Origin: Ilyonectria destructans
Taxonomy: Eukaryota; Ascomycota; Sordariomycetes; Hypocreales; Nectriaceae
Length of the DNA stretch: 64,000 nucleotides
Direction of reading: 5' to 3'
Assembly: GCA_020740775.1 (NCBI GenBank)
Contig: JAHEWK010000001.1
Span: forward strand, 6,758,001-6,822,000
Part shown: piece after piece, positions 11,376 through 23,511 of the stretch
How the letters are laid out: each line of letters opens with the position of its first letter
Position numbering within the stretch: position 1 is the stretch's first letter
Program-made: the position numbers and the translations under genes
Notes under the pieces: generated by a model
The model's input: the letters and a program-made list of their open reading frames with translations, nothing else
Databases searched by the model: none
What the model was told of the DNA's origin: nothing

Positions 11376-12291
11376 CCTTCGTCGTCTGACGAGTGGAGAC
11401 AAATCAGCCTGCTGGTTGAGGAGTCGAGGATCCTCGCCACGAAGCCGAGAGGCATCGGGTGGGCTGCCGATATGACGGTATCCTGCCCCTAGTCCCGGGC
11501 CGTGGAGTCGTAGGATCCGCATCAACTACGCAATCTGCTGCTATCTGTTGGAACGAACTTTAAACTGATTCATCGGTATCTGGGGACTTGATAAGTTGAT
11601 TGTCGTGCATTATCACCCGAGGACTGAACAGATAGATGGATACTCGTGTCTTAGGGAACCACGGCCGCGATAGACACTTGAACATGGCAAGCTGGCATGA
11701 GTCTCCTCTGACGTCAGATGGCCCAAAACTACTAATCCCCCGTACCTTAAACCCATTCAGCTCGCCGAGTCGCGTCTCGCCAGTGAGCGCCGAACTCCAC
11801 CTGAATACAGCCCCTCCCGCCATTCCGTTCTCTGAGGCCAAATTCACTTGGCAAATTAAATCCGGGGTACTCAGGGGGCTAAATTCTGCGCCCGCAGGGA
11901 TCTGGACTTCATGATACGGCCTTGATAGGGTCCCACTCACATTCTCGGATTCGATCCCGATGGTACGTGCAACGACTACGGGACGGGCTCCGTCTATCAC
12001 CTATCGGGGGAAATGTTCACGTTCACGCAATCTAATCGTGCGTCGAATGATGTGGCACAGCCCAAAATCCGGGGAAATTGATAAGACCCGGGGGTACGGT
12101 CCAGTGTTCCTAGACTTCTAATTAACATTGTACATTAATGTCTCTCAATCATCCCAGGTAGCGTCGTTGTCCAATCTGCAGAGGCTCACGGGAATCCCGA
12201 GACACGGGCACCTAGAACAGGTCCTAAAAACAGGCCAGGATACCACCTTCCTAAGGTGGCCAATACATCTACTTTTGCTCCAATACAACCT
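11376..12291. other. gene-free gap between prnB and the next MFS gene
   Basis: The distal part of the prnB upstream region followed by the 3' flank of the MFS gene. Open frames such as 11560-12000 (minus) have no domain and no intron support. I see no gene. Confidence 0.4.
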
Positions 12292-14053
12292 TCAGGCTTG
12301 GTTGCCATTATCCCCCTCAACAACCCACATGCTAGCCAAACATGCAAGTGTCGCCACTCCAGCCAAGAACCAGAACCCCAACTCTACAAATCCTATCCTC
12401 AGACCATATGCAAACATTCCGAGCGCGATTGGCGGGAATATGGAGCGGCTGAGACTACTAACAATGGTTCCAGTCGTATGAATTGTCGCTCGCGCGCTAG
12501 GGTGAGGCGTTGAGTCATTAATGAGCAGTGTCGTGGCTGGAGCTACTCCGGTACGTCCGCAGACGTACAGTAAGAGCACCAATGCGACGGAGATCCAGAC
12601 GCACGGTTCAGTGATGGCATAAGGAGCGGCATTAGACGGCCGGTTGGTGGCGTAATAGTTGACCAGGGCTGGAAACGGGGCAATGAAATACGTAAATGGG
12701 AAGACCAAGAGCCCCGTTCGGAAGAGACGAAGTGTTCCGAGCCAGTCGTTGAGCGTTGGATACAGAACCACCTGAGTTATCACACCGATGGCGCCTTGCA
12801 TCGACATGACGGTGCCTACGCCGCGCGGGTTCATCCCGAGGCCTCCATAGAGTCGAAAGGAGAGACCTTGCTGCTTGGCTGAGGGAGCCGGAGTGCTCAG
12901 GAAGATTGCCCATAGACTTGGAAAGGAGCCGGTATGGCCGTGGATGAGGAAGTAGGCGGCCATGGTTGCAACGACGTTGAATGTCCAGATTTGAGAGAAT
13001 TTCAATCTCGTCAGCTCGGATCCTTGGGGAGAAGCAACCGATTGGGAGTCAGCAGGGGTTTGGAACCCTTGATTGCCAAGGAGACTTGTCGATTCATCAA
13101 CTACTTCGTCGTGGCTTGTCCTATCGGATACCCTCCGAGGACCCAATCTAGTCCAGGCCCTTCGGAAGATCCCCAGGTGGGAATGTTCGGACCGAGGGAG
13201 CGTTTCTTCAACGACGGCAATGGTCGCTACGGCTAGAATGGCGTGGAAAGCTGCAATGACAATGTTCGGGGCGGCGTACGGGAACTTGCTGAGAAAACCG
13301 CTGTTGCCATTCTCTCTTCCGGGAAAGACGAGGAAGCCGCCGATCAGAGGACCGATTAGACTGCCAGCGTTTGTGCAGAGAGGGAGTAGTGTCAAGGCAC
13401 GCGCCCGGTGACTGGACGCTAATGTTAGATATGTTTACCAAGACTAGAAGCACTCGCACCGTTTTTGTGGATTTAGCTCTGCAATAACGCAGCGAGCCAT
13501 TGATACGGTGCTGTTAAGGACGCCTTCAAGAAGTTGCCATGTTAGTGCCATGGCGAATGTCTGAGAGAAGCCGTAGCCCAGAATGGAAACGGATGAAGCG
13601 AGCAGTCCAAAGACAATGACGGTCTTCCGGCCGCAGTACTCCCAGTCTGCCAATCGACCCCATATCAGCCCAGTGCAGACGTGTGCAGCGGTCTTGGCAC
13701 CAATTATGATACCTGCTTGAGCAGAGATGGTAGCGGGAGATGCCGATGGGTCGAAGTGCTGGAGTTGGAAATAGAGGTACGACTGAAGACGTGTGAGTGA
13801 TGTAATCCTTCAGCTTGCGGAGTAGGTTGGTCACTTGGATAGACGACGCAGTCAGGGATTCAGTCATGCGAATGAGCATGAGCAGAAATAATTGAGGCTA
13901 TAATGTACCGCGGTTAATCTGGGTCATCTGAAAATGGAAGTGATAGCAGACCTTGTGTGGTAAAGATAGGTAGGATACAGCCGTGACGTCGGAGTCAGCA
14001 CGCTGATCCTCAATCGCATCGCCATCTGTGATGATACCCGGAGTAGCTGGCAT
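12292..14053 (-). CDS. MFS transporter (DHA1-like)
   Basis: Four exons (14053-13952, 13897-13835, 13782-13460, 13411-12292) join in frame to about 535 aa. The first join restores SLPHKPQLFLLMLIRMTES, typical for the N-terminus and TM1 of this MFS group. The third exon holds the loop 2-3 signature WGRLADWEYCGRKT. The fourth carries LCTNAGSLIGPLIGG and the second six-helix half; a central cytosolic loop between the halves is rich in Ser/Asp. The ATG at 14053 is the first one in frame. The substrate is unknown; the family includes drug/proton antiporters. Very short exons 1-2 make borders there less sure, though all four joins keep the frame. It follows the prn group but nothing ties it to proline. 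Confidence 0.88.
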
Positions 14054-14601
14054 CTCAACAAATTGTTCGGCACAGCACAAATAATATTAGCATCTAAGAT
14101 TCAAATGGAAATTGAATTGTAGAATTGCAGAGGGGGTTGGTTTCACATTTGCCACGGCCGCGCACGCGATCAATGCCTCAGATAAGACAGGCGATGTGTT
14201 GGCATCAATGAACACTATATAGCATGCACTTGAAACCATGGCTACCTACCCCGCGTTCCAGGTGCCCAAAAACCATCTAGGACAGTTCATCTAGCCATCA
14301 AGCATGTCAAATGGCATCACGATGCATGAATAGCGGCCTGCTATCGGGCTGCGGCCAACGATCACGATCAATCTGCGGTACTGTCCAGCAAATCTTGAAT
14401 TGGTGCTGTACCGTATGTTAGCACCCTAGCTCAGGCTCCGAAATGGGCAAATAGTGACGTATTGGCCACAGTGGGGTGGCATCAAATCCGAGTCCGCCGA
14501 GGTTAAATCCGCATCGCTGAATGTCATAAGGCCGTTGCGAGCTGATGGTGTAATTGAAATCAGAAATTTCTTCTTTACTTTTCACAATATTCGAAATCAC
14601 A
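14054..14601. promoter_or_regulatory. divergent promoter region of two MFS genes
   Basis: 548 bp between the start codons of the minus-strand MFS gene (14053) and the plus-strand MFS gene (14602). A GATAAG core occurs at about 14181. No gene seen. Confidence 0.4.
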
Positions 14602-16050
14602 ATGGCTACCAGCGAATCTGCCTGGGGCTCGTGGCTCGCAAAAGAGAGCGGCGTCGCGGTTGTGTGGACGTCGTGCCGCGATACGAAGCTGCTCTGTGTG
14701 CAACGCTTCGTGCGGCTCTTTGCCTATGGCGCCTCGTTTCTCATTCTCGTCCACTTCCTCGCGACTCTCGGCTTTTCAGACGAACGAATCGGCCTCTTCA
14801 TGACACTGACTCTCCTTGGAGACACAGTCATCAGCTTCATTCTCACAGCCATCACCGATCGCGTTGGCCGAAGACGGGTCATAGCTGCGGGAGCCTTGTT
14901 AATGATGATGAGTGGCATCGTCTTCTCAGTGAGCTCCAGCTATTGGCTGCTCGCCCTAGCCAGCATCTTCGGCGTCATCAGCCCTAGCGGCAATGAAATC
15001 GGGCCATTCCGCGCCATCGAGGAGTCGATCCTCGCTCAGCTCACCGACAAGAAACACCGCAGCGATATTTTCGCATGGTACACGCTTTTTGGGACCGCCG
15101 GCGCTGCCTTGGGCACGTTGGCGTCTGGCTGGATGGTGCAGGCGCTCCAGAACATCGAGACTTGGTCTAAGAGCGGTGCATATCGCGTCGTGTTCCTTGG
15201 CTACGCAGTCCTCGGAGGCATTAAATTGCTGCTCGTTTTTGCTCTCACTTCGGCGGTAGAGGTGGAGCCTCCGAGCCAAGACTACCGGCCCGTCGCTATG
15301 GGGCAAGAAGATGAGGCTCTTCTCTCCGATAGCTCCGACCCTGAAGCGCAACCCGGCAACTCATTTAAGTCGGCATCCAAACCAAGTCCGCCAAGACGAG
15401 GACTAGCATCTTTAGTCCCACACATCTCTCACCAATCACGCGCCATTCTATTCAAGCTTCTTGTATTATTCTGTCTCGACTCGTTTGCTTCGGGCATGGC
15501 TTCACCTTCATGGCTCACTTACTACTTCACCACCATTCACTCGCTGAAGCCAGGGTCTCTTGGGACACTGTTCCTCGTCACCAATCTTCTCGCCACCATT
15601 TCCAACCTTGCGGCTCTACCTCTTGCGCGAAGACTCGGCCCCCTCAAGACCATGGTCTTCACACATCTACCGTCGGCCGTTTTCCTGGCCATGATTCCAT
15701 TTCCCTCGGCAGGAGGGATGGGAACCTGGCTCGCAATGGCCTTCTTGGCGTTGCGTGCCTGTACCCAGAGCATGGACCAAGCCCCAAGACAGGCATTCCT
15801 CGCTGCTGCAGTTTTGCCGAGTGAGCGAACGGCTGTTTTAGGTGTAGTCAACATGGTAAAAACCCTCGCGCAGGCAAGTGGTATTGGATCTGCGGGTTAC
15901 TTTGCTGGGAAGAACCTTTGGATCGTTGTGATGACTGGTGCGGGATTATTGAAGGCTTCATATGATTTGCTCATGCTCTGGATGTTCCTTGGGTTGAGGG
16001 ATCGTGAGGAGGAGGAGGAAACTACAGATGAGGTGAGGGAGAGTAGATAG
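14602..16050 (+). CDS. MFS transporter
   Basis: Intron-free gene of about 482 aa with roughly 12 membrane segments. The loop 2-3 motif appears as DRVGRRRV near residue 95, and TM5-type glycine-rich sequence as LFGTAGAALGTLASGWM. A hydrophilic, Ser/Glu-rich central loop (about residues 230-280) separates the two halves, and the C-terminus ends in an acidic tail (REEEEETTDE). I chose the ATG at 14602 because it directly precedes conserved-looking sequence (MATSESAWGSW); an ATG 16 codons upstream at 14554 adds a hydrophobic extension of doubtful value. It shares a promoter gap with the minus-strand MFS gene. The substrate is unknown. The family could be sugar-, phosphate- or drug-type; I cannot decide. 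Confidence 0.85.
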   Translation: MATSESAWGSWLAKESGVAVVWTSCRDTKLLCVQRFVRLFAYGASFLILVHFLATLGFSDERIGLFMTLTLLGDTVISFILTAITDRVGRRRVIAAGALLMMMSGIVFSVSSSYWLLALASIFGVISPSGNEIGPFRAIEESILAQLTDKKHRSDIFAWYTLFGTAGAALGTLASGWMVQALQNIETWSKSGAYRVVFLGYAVLGGIKLLLVFALTSAVEVEPPSQDYRPVAMGQEDEALLSDSSDPEAQPGNSFKSASKPSPPRRGLASLVPHISHQSRAILFKLLVLFCLDSFASGMASPSWLTYYFTTIHSLKPGSLGTLFLVTNLLATISNLAALPLARRLGPLKTMVFTHLPSAVFLAMIPFPSAGGMGTWLAMAFLALRACTQSMDQAPRQAFLAAAVLPSERTAVLGVVNMVKTLAQASGIGSAGYFAGKNLWIVVMTGAGLLKASYDLLMLWMFLGLRDREEEEETTDEVRESR

Positions 16051-16416
16051 AGATGGGATTGGGACTACGATTATCTTCTTCTCGTAATGATTTACGCAGC
16101 AGCATTTCTGTAAGTTACAACGATGGTGTAAAACGAATTTAGCTACCCTGGAGGTTTATGCGTTGGAACGAAAATTGCAAATAGTGGGGCATGTACTGAT
16201 TATATGAATATGGATGTACCACATAAAATGATAACAGCTTGTATAGGCATAACCGTCGGTCTCCGATCTTCACCCCACCATCTTGTGTTCTCGCATCCTA
16301 TTGGAACTTGGCAATTACCTACTTTTACACTCCGTCTATCTCTTCAACTCCTCCAATCTCCCCGTATTAGTCACAGTGTGTATCGTGTAAACTGCCGTCG
16401 ATGGATTCGTCCTAGC
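16051..16416. promoter_or_regulatory. Zn2Cys6 regulator promoter region
   Basis: 366 bp between the MFS stop and the regulator ATG, AT-rich in its first half. Pyrimidine-rich sequence just before the ATG (16300-16370) is typical of fungal core promoters. Confidence 0.4.
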
Positions 16417-18130
16417 ATGGAAAAGCCCTCAAGAAAAAAGGGGTTTGCCCCTCGGTCTCGTTCGGGTTGCCTCGAGTGCAGACAACACCACCGGAAATGC
16501 GACGAAAGACGACCTGTGTGCACCCTGTGCGAAAAGTACAGTCGAAACTGCGAATATGGCATTCGCATCACATGGGGTGGTCGCCCTTTTCGAAAATCCA
16601 CTTTCGGCAAATGCATGTCAGAGTCCAGGAGCCAGCCCATGCTGGTTGTTCAGATACAGTCGGCGGATATAGATACAAGAGGTATTTTAGTTTCGGAGAT
16701 CACATACAAGGATGTTAACATTGAGAACAGGTAATTCTCGATCTACCACACCATTTGTGTATGGAACTACCAATACTATAACGGCTATCCCGGTAGTTGC
16801 AGCCCCAACAGAAGCCCCGTCACCGCCTGTAGACCTCCAACATCAATCACAACGGAAGGAGACCCAAGCAGCTCCAAGGATGAGAAACCACCAAAAAAGA
16901 GAAAGAGATTCATCTATCACAATAGCTCCATCTTTCCTCCCCGATCTTCCGCCCCATTATCGATCTCTCCTCGACTACTTCACGCGCGTCGCCGATTCGT
17001 TTTCCTGCGACGAACTTGTGAAGAGAGACTTCTACACCACTTTCATGCCAATGGCGATTTCTAAATCCCATGTAATGGCCTCTATGCTCAGCTTGGCTGC
17101 CGTACATAGGGTTAATGCCGGGTTAACACAAAATCCCACGCAGCTAGCCCTTCTACAACTAGTAACTGTTGAGCAACTGCGTTCAAAAGTTTCCCATACT
17201 TTTGATTGTCCGACAGATGATATTATGGCAACCGTTTTGATGCTATGCTACTCAGACATTGTAGCCGGTGGTGATAGGGCTCATTCCTGGAGGCTGCATT
17301 TAGAAGGGGCGGCGTCTCTCTTTACCCGTGATACATCGGCATGGACCACGAATTCCCGGAATCCTACATCAGCATTCCTTGCCAGGTGCTTCGTCTCACT
17401 TGTGGCGCTTGCAAATGTGTCTGGTCATCCTCCAACTGAAGGTGTCTCGAGGCAGGCTCTTCGAATGATTGAGAAAGATGGCCACCCTGGATACATCGAC
17501 GAGTTTACAGCTTACTCAACTGATCTGGTACAAATATTTGTCGAAATCGGCACTCTATTGAGAAACCGACATGGCGTATCGAATGAAATCAAGCTGCAAG
17601 AAGACCAATCCTTGAAGCTCATCCAAAGAGTACAAACAATGGTGAATAGGGAGCGGCCCGCTTTGGAAAAGGGTGTCTTATCCACCTTGTCTTCAACTCG
17701 GAAAGAAGAGTATTTAAAGATTAACGAGTCCTACCATCAAGCAGCCTTGCTACATATTTATCAACGAATTCGGAGCCTTCCATCCTCAGCGGCTGAGGTC
17801 CAGGAAATCGTCCATCGCATTTTGACACTGCTATCCGGGATCAAGCTTCTCAACGGCCCCTGTCCAGGAATCGTGCTACTATTTCCACTGTTTTCCGCTG
17901 GATGCGGAGCAATTGAGCCGGATGATAGGCAACAAGTGCGAACCTTGTTGACAGACATGGTAAAAATGTTTGGGATCAATACTGTTCAGCACAGCTTGAA
18001 GGTTTTGGAAGCGCTTTGGACTCACCGAGATGTGTATGGAGAGTCTGAGACTAGCATCGCCTGGGAAACGTTTATTGGTAAGCACCTGGATGCCCTTTTC
18101 TTGGACATTGTAGAGGCTGACTTTACTTAG
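16417..18130 (+). CDS. Zn2Cys6 transcription factor
   Basis: Nuclear regulator of about 554 aa from two exons (16417-16681, 16731-18130; 49-bp intron with a GTTAACA-type branch region). The binuclear zinc cluster starts at about residue 18: CLECRQHHRKC followed by CTLCEKYSRNC, with all six cysteines at normal spacing. Basic residues sit between Cys2 and Cys3 as needed for CGG-triplet contact. The rest matches the fungal-specific domain type 2 layout: PHYRSLLDYFTRVADSF, then MLSLAAVHR, and AHSWRLHLEGAASLF. A linker rich in Gln, Arg and Pro (about residues 95-160) is probably unstructured. It is shorter than PrnA, so I do not equate it with the proline regulator. Target genes are unknown; it lies beside an MFS gene and a convergent amidohydrolase. 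Confidence 0.9.
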
Positions 18131-18224
18131 ACGGGAATATTGATCTTATCTTGTATTGAAGCATGATCTATCTAGCAAGCAAGAAGGAGCCTTTGTGTTT
18201 ATTGAGAGCTCAACGCTGGATGTT

Positions 18225-19622
18225 TTATTCTGCAAGACCTTCTACCCTTAGACTCTTCATTTCCTCTGAAATGACCTCGAACATTGCATCCATTTCCTTG
18301 CGCAATGCTTCTTCATCCACAGCCAACACGTGGAAATCCTTCATAACTAGTCTACCATCAATGATGGAATGCTGAACTGCAGACCCATTGCAGCCGAACA
18401 CCAGATGGCTCTCCAACATTGTCTTCCGTTTTTTGGGGTCTTTCAAGAGCGGAGTGAACATTTGGTTCTTGGTTAGGTCTACCACGATGACATCAGCCTT
18501 CTTTCCTGGCTCAACAGCCCCTGCATTGATACCAAGGGCCTGCGCGCCGTTTTTGGTTGCCATGCGTAGAATGTGCTGGGGTTTTCCGAGTGATGCATCT
18601 TTGTGCAAGGCTCGTTGGATGAGCGAGCCGAACTTCATGAGCTCGAACATGTCCGGACTATTCTCACATTCGAAAGCGTCGATTCCCATTCCAACATTGA
18701 CGCCGGCAGCATGCAGATCTTGAAGTCGAGCAATGCCATTTCCTAGCTTTGCGTTGGAGCCGGGGTCATAAGACACCGACGTACCGGTCTTTGCAAGCAA
18801 CGCAATGTCATTGTCAGTGAGATGCACACAATGCGCCGCCACTGTGTCGGAGCCTAAGCAACCAGATTCGTAGGCAATCTCCATAGGCGTCTTTCCGTAT
18901 TTCGCTCGAGTATCCTCTACCTCCTGCTCAGATTCGCAAAGGTGGATGTGCAAGCCTGTGCCTAGCTTCTTCTTCATCTGCCCTACCTGGGCCATCAAGT
19001 CGAGATTCGAAGTGCACATCCATTCATGGCCCATCCAAACTTTGATGCGACCAGACTCTCTGCCGTCATTTTCCAGAAAGGACGCTTCGTTGTCTTCAAT
19101 CAAGTCGAGCTTGTGTTCTGCAAGAGCTACTTCATTGCTGAGAACAGCCCTGATGCCGATTTGACTGGCTGCATCGGCAAGTGAGCCCACAAACCGGTAC
19201 ATGTCGTTGACGGTCGTGGTCCCAGACTTGATCGCCGTGCAGTATGAGTGCATCGCTCCAGTAAAAGCTCGCTCCTTGTTCAAGGCCCGGACGCTTGGAT
19301 ACCAGACCTCGTCCAAATACTCCTTGAGGGGGAGTTCATCTCCAAATCCCTAACGATGAATCAGCTTGCTTCTTGCACACGGGTGAATAAATACCTTCGC
19401 CACTGAAGTGTGGAAATGCAAGTCGACGAACCCCGGCATCACCAACTTGTCGGTGCCATCTAGGAGTGTAACAGACGAGTCATTTCGGAGTTCCTCGCTG
19501 GGGTTGCCGCTGTAGACTTTGGTGATGCAGTCATCCTCTATCTCCACTGTTCCCGGATAGTAGAAGTTGTCGTTGCCATCTAGGGTTAGGATGGTGGTAT
19601 TGTAGATGATAATGCGAGTCAT
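18225..19622 (-). CDS. amidohydrolase (TrzN/AtzA/guanine-deaminase-like metal-dependent deaminase)
   Basis: Metal-dependent hydrolase of the amidohydrolase superfamily, about 450 aa from exons 19622-19395 and 19349-18225. The four metal-ligand regions are complete: DLHFHTS (HxH) at about residue 68, LHIHLCESEQE, VAAHCVHLT, and the Asp in GMGIDAFECEN. The N-terminal beta-sandwich begins MTRIIIYNTTILTLDG and closes in the C-terminus with EPGKKADVIVVDL, typical of the cytosine-deaminase/triazine-hydrolase group. It probably removes an amino or chlorine-like group from a purine, pterin or triazine-like ring or a related compound; the exact substrate cannot be read from sequence. No signal peptide is seen, so it should be cytosolic. 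The next gene upstream is a C2H2 regulator on the same strand. Confidence 0.9.
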
Positions 19623-20357
19623 TTTGAAGCGCGGGGGGGAATAGTGACGAATGTGCCCCTCAAGGAGAGAGTAAATGCCACGCAGTTTTATTATTTGGAA
19701 AGAGGTACAGGAATGCATCCGACTCTGCCCTTTTAATTGCATTTATAACTTCTGACCGCTTGGTGTGACATGGTTAATCGGGCTGAGGAGATATTGGTCT
19801 ATACTTTCCCTTTTCAGTCTAGCATGACATCGCAGGTCTATTCATTCCTGTTTGAGCATAGCGTCGTCTCTCATGAGCTTATCCCTCTACAAGAAATGAC
19901 ATCGACCCCCCAATTGATACCATGTTGAGAATAGTTATCTTGATAACGCAGGAGACATTTTTCATGTCGCCTGAATTATGCACGCTGCGTTATTTGCCAT
20001 AGTAGGTACATAAACCCTCAAGCTGTATGATCTGCTTGGTACAACTTGCTCCCAGTGGCTTCAATCATGTTTCAATGGCCTGAACCATGTTGTCGGCAGG
20101 ATTCATGACCCAAGCGTGCTAGAGCCTCGACATCCGCAAATTTGGACGTGATTGGGGTTTCGCGGATGGTTTCTGAAATAGCAGCTGGCTGTGGGTTGCC
20201 AAACGTATCGGTTGAGGGCCGTTGGTTTAATGATAAGAGTTGAGGTGTAACTTAGATGCATCGCGAGATCTGAGGATTAAGGCCTTATTCTCAGTACAAG
20301 CGGCCAACAATCCAATAGTGGCGGCGCGCCGTAAGTCTCAATAATGTGTGTTCCAGA
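19623..20357. promoter_or_regulatory. upstream region of the amidohydrolase gene
   Basis: 735 bp between the amidohydrolase ATG and the stop codon of the C2H2 regulator. GATAAG-like cores occur at about 20232 and TTATC forms near 19940. No gene seen. Confidence 0.35.
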
Positions 20358-23034
20358 CTAGCTAACGGGCCGACCCAGCCCAGCCAATCCCTCGAGAACC
20401 TTGGTTGCCTCATATGCAGCTGTCCAGCGGATAGTCTTCAGATACTCGGCAACCTCAACCGCCAAACCGTGAGTGCAGCATTCCGTCGGCCTCTTGCTGT
20501 CATTCATAAGAGTCAACGACGCCATTTGGGAGATGGTATTGGTCATCGAAGCCTTGGAGTTCCCGGCCATTTCCCCCTTCTGCATAGAATCATGATTACA
20601 GACGACTCCCTCGACCGAGAAGTGCTGGAAAGCCCAACAAGTCAGCGTGCCAATGTATAGGCACCAAGGATAGTGAAAAGCTTCAGTGTCGTCCCAGGAT
20701 TGAAGTTTGAGCAGGCCTTCTCGGAACATCTGCGCTGCGTGCCAGGCCGCGTGGGCTGCTGACTTTGGACTTTGTTGTACCCATTGCTGCACGAGCTGTG
20801 TGCTCTCAGCGCGATCTTCGGAAGTCACCATATGCCCAAAGACGGCCTTCGCCCCCGCTGCAATCTGTAGATTGCGCACATCAGTATTGACAATTATGTG
20901 GGCGGTGTGGTATAAAGCTAAAAGTGAGACTGTATCCTTCTCAAAGTCAGCTTGGATGTGCCCATCCCGGGTGCTCTGGACCGTTTCCATCGAATATGCG
21001 TCATAGCGAGCCTTCCATACGTCCAAGGCATGCATCAACTGCAGTCTCCACAATGGCGAATTTTGATCATCTCCTTTGCTCTGGTTGATGTGGATCGCCC
21101 TGTTATTAAAATGTACCATGTCGTTACACATGCACATTAGTCCGTGGAGGAGGAAGGTCAGTGGCAGCGTGCTGAGAGTCTCGGATTGTAAGATGTTGCT
21201 GCCTTCTACAATACTCTGTAGAACGTTATTAAACTTGGGCTGCTCGTCGTGTAGAATGACTAGTCTCTTCCAGTCTTCTTCACTACTGGCCTCCCAAAGA
21301 TTGTTGTGGCAGGGTAGGTGGACGCTGATGGTTTGGGTTGACATGCTCGGCATGAAGGAGAAGCATGAGACATTTTGTGTGTCCCACATGAAGACAAATA
21401 AAATCAGCCTGCGGATTATCAGCGGCAAGATATTTTTTAAAGACGTGGGGTTGAGATCCTGTACCTCTTGTACTGCTCAGCATAAGCGAATACCGCCCAG
21501 TCTTCCTGGTGGTGCGTCAAGGAGTCAGGGAGGGCGATCCTGGCTCTGACGTGATATCTTGAGAGTCGTCGGATAGCCTGTTAAACCGTAATGCTTAGCT
21601 TGGAAATAACGGAGGAAATGGGTGATTTCTGGAATTTACGTTAAATAGTAGCGTATGAATGAGAATAGCGTTCTCTCTCTGGTACGGTCCGGCTCGATAC
21701 ATGCCGTAGCACTCCAGAACAAGAAAAGCCTGAAGAGTTGCCAGATCGGGCATTGGGATGCTGATTAAACCGCTCAATATGTGTGGAATTACCGCATCAT
21801 AGAGGCAAACGGATAGCTGATGTGACTCTCGGGATCCGTAAGTGGCGCCCATGATGAGCATAGCTAAGAGGACCATGGGGCTGGCCGTGTTGGTGTCAAA
21901 GGTAGGTGGGTGTATCAACGGATACTCGGTGTTGAAGTGTTTAAAAAACAGATCCAAATCACGCTGCATCTTACCCAATCCAAGGTCAGAAGTGTGTTCA
22001 TCGACTAAGGATCCATCTGGGTGTACAGGACGTATGTCTGATATGTAGCTTATAATCTCTCGTCGCTTTGTAGAGGAAATCCGGGAGCCAGTGATGTTGA
22101 GATTATTCAGCTGGTCAACAGGATCTGGATCTTCACAGTCTGTTTGATCATGGATATGCTCAATGTTATTGAAGTTTTCCACACCGGATGATGAAGGTGA
22201 TTTGGCCAGAGTAGAAGCCACCAGTGTCGCCGGCTCCCCGACGTCAACAGCCGAGCACTGAGCGTCAAGACTCGACCCGTCTCTATGCGATGGCTCTATG
22301 ACTGATCCAGTCGTGGGAGCTGAACCCTCTTCGTCCAACCAATCTAGAACACTAAGTGTTTGAGGAGTCTGACCCAGGATATTGTGGTCATCGAGGGGGT
22401 CCGATGACAGACTTGATACGTTGAAATGAACCAAGTCAAAAGCCGGATCGTGATATATGTTTTCTAGTTCTTGCCAGTGATTAAAGCCTTCTTCAAAGGG
22501 CAGCGGCGAGAAGTGCGTCAAGGATTGCTGGCGTACTTCACTGTCTGGTATGCCCTTTTCAGGTAGACTAGGAGATGTGCCATCAACTGCCCGGGTGGTG
22601 GAGGCGCATGCTATTGTATCTACTGGCGAGAGCAACGCGGGAAAGGCAGTGTCTCTAGCTGTTGCTGTCGAAATGTTGGAATCCCGGGAGTGTTGGCCAA
22701 GGGCTCGTCTCCTTTTGGTCTTCAGAATGCCCTTGCCGCGCCCGCCGGCTAGTCGGTCTTTGTGTAAATGACGGGCCTTGTGCCGCTCTAGATTGACATT
22801 TGAGTCTCAATTCAGCGGAGAGTCGAGCATTCTAAGCTCACCTAGAAGATCTAGCCGTTTGAATAACGCTTGACAACGGGCACACGTCCATTGCGTATCT
22901 GAATGATTTAGGGCATGGCGCTCAAGATGCGATGGGCGGCTGAATGACTTCCCGCAGCCGGGTTTGAGGCAGCGATGGCGTCTGCCACTGCGATACTCAA
23001 GTTGCTTCTGCTCCGCCTCATTCTGGTCGCTCAT
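20358..23034 (-). CDS. C2H2 zinc finger transcription factor with fungal regulatory domain
   Basis: Four exons (23034-22842, 22787-21640, 21577-21465, 21408-20358) give about 834 aa. Two C2H2 fingers lie at residues about 22-75. Finger 1 is CLKPGCGKSFSRPSHLERH with a following His. Finger 2 (CARCQALFKRLDLLERHKARH) is only complete after removal of the first intron. A basic stretch follows (KTKRRR). Then comes a long Ser/Asp-rich linker and a fungal-specific domain, which starts at YISDIRPVHPDGSLVDEH and contains MDLIHPPTF-like and RLILFVFMWDTQ motifs. The third join restores that last motif. This architecture is frequent in filamentous fungi. The divergent neighbour is a flavin monooxygenase (shared 478-bp promoter gap), so local control is plausible. 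Confidence 0.88.
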
Positions 23035-23511
23035 GACTGCAACGTGCTTGTATGTGAAAAGTGAGGTTATCCGCTAGATTGTCGGAAGCCGTCATCCTTC
23101 CCCCTCCCACTAATCCGAACCTGGACCAATCTGAACCAAGTGTCGGCACTTTTGGCTTTCTTTATCGGATAACACCCTCCCCACCTTTTCTGTAGCTCCG
23201 TATCTTCATCACAGGCGTGTCCCCACCTTACGATTGTCCCACTTTGCTAACTGGGCCAACGTACCACTCTACAACCCTAAGTACCATCTTAATTGAGGAA
23301 GTACTATAGATGGGGGTGGTGGGAGTATCATGGGACGCAAATGATGGGTGGCTCAACTTCAACAGAGTGGTTCAACTCAGGATGGAAATGATACGGACAA
23401 TCATAGCCTAAGCCAGGCATATAAACTCTGGTCTCAGCCCAGTATCGAATTGATGTGGTGCAAGTACAATCGACACAATTGGATGACACGACGTTACTTT
23501 ACTATATCATC
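23035..23511. promoter_or_regulatory. divergent promoter: C2H2 regulator and flavin monooxygenase
   Basis: 477 bp. A CGG-N3-CCG inverted pair (23083-23091) and a CCAAT core near 23131 stand out, together with repeated GAACC words at about 23117-23144. No gene. Confidence 0.4.

Noticed and set aside
11560..12000. 146-codon minus-strand frame in the prnB upstream gap
   Set aside because: No domain, no splice pattern and no clear ATG context; probably chance.
16417..18130. Possible PrnA orthologue
   Set aside because: Zinc cluster present, but the protein is about 554 aa and lies 5 kb beyond the prn group; PrnA is much longer. No specific similarity could be shown.
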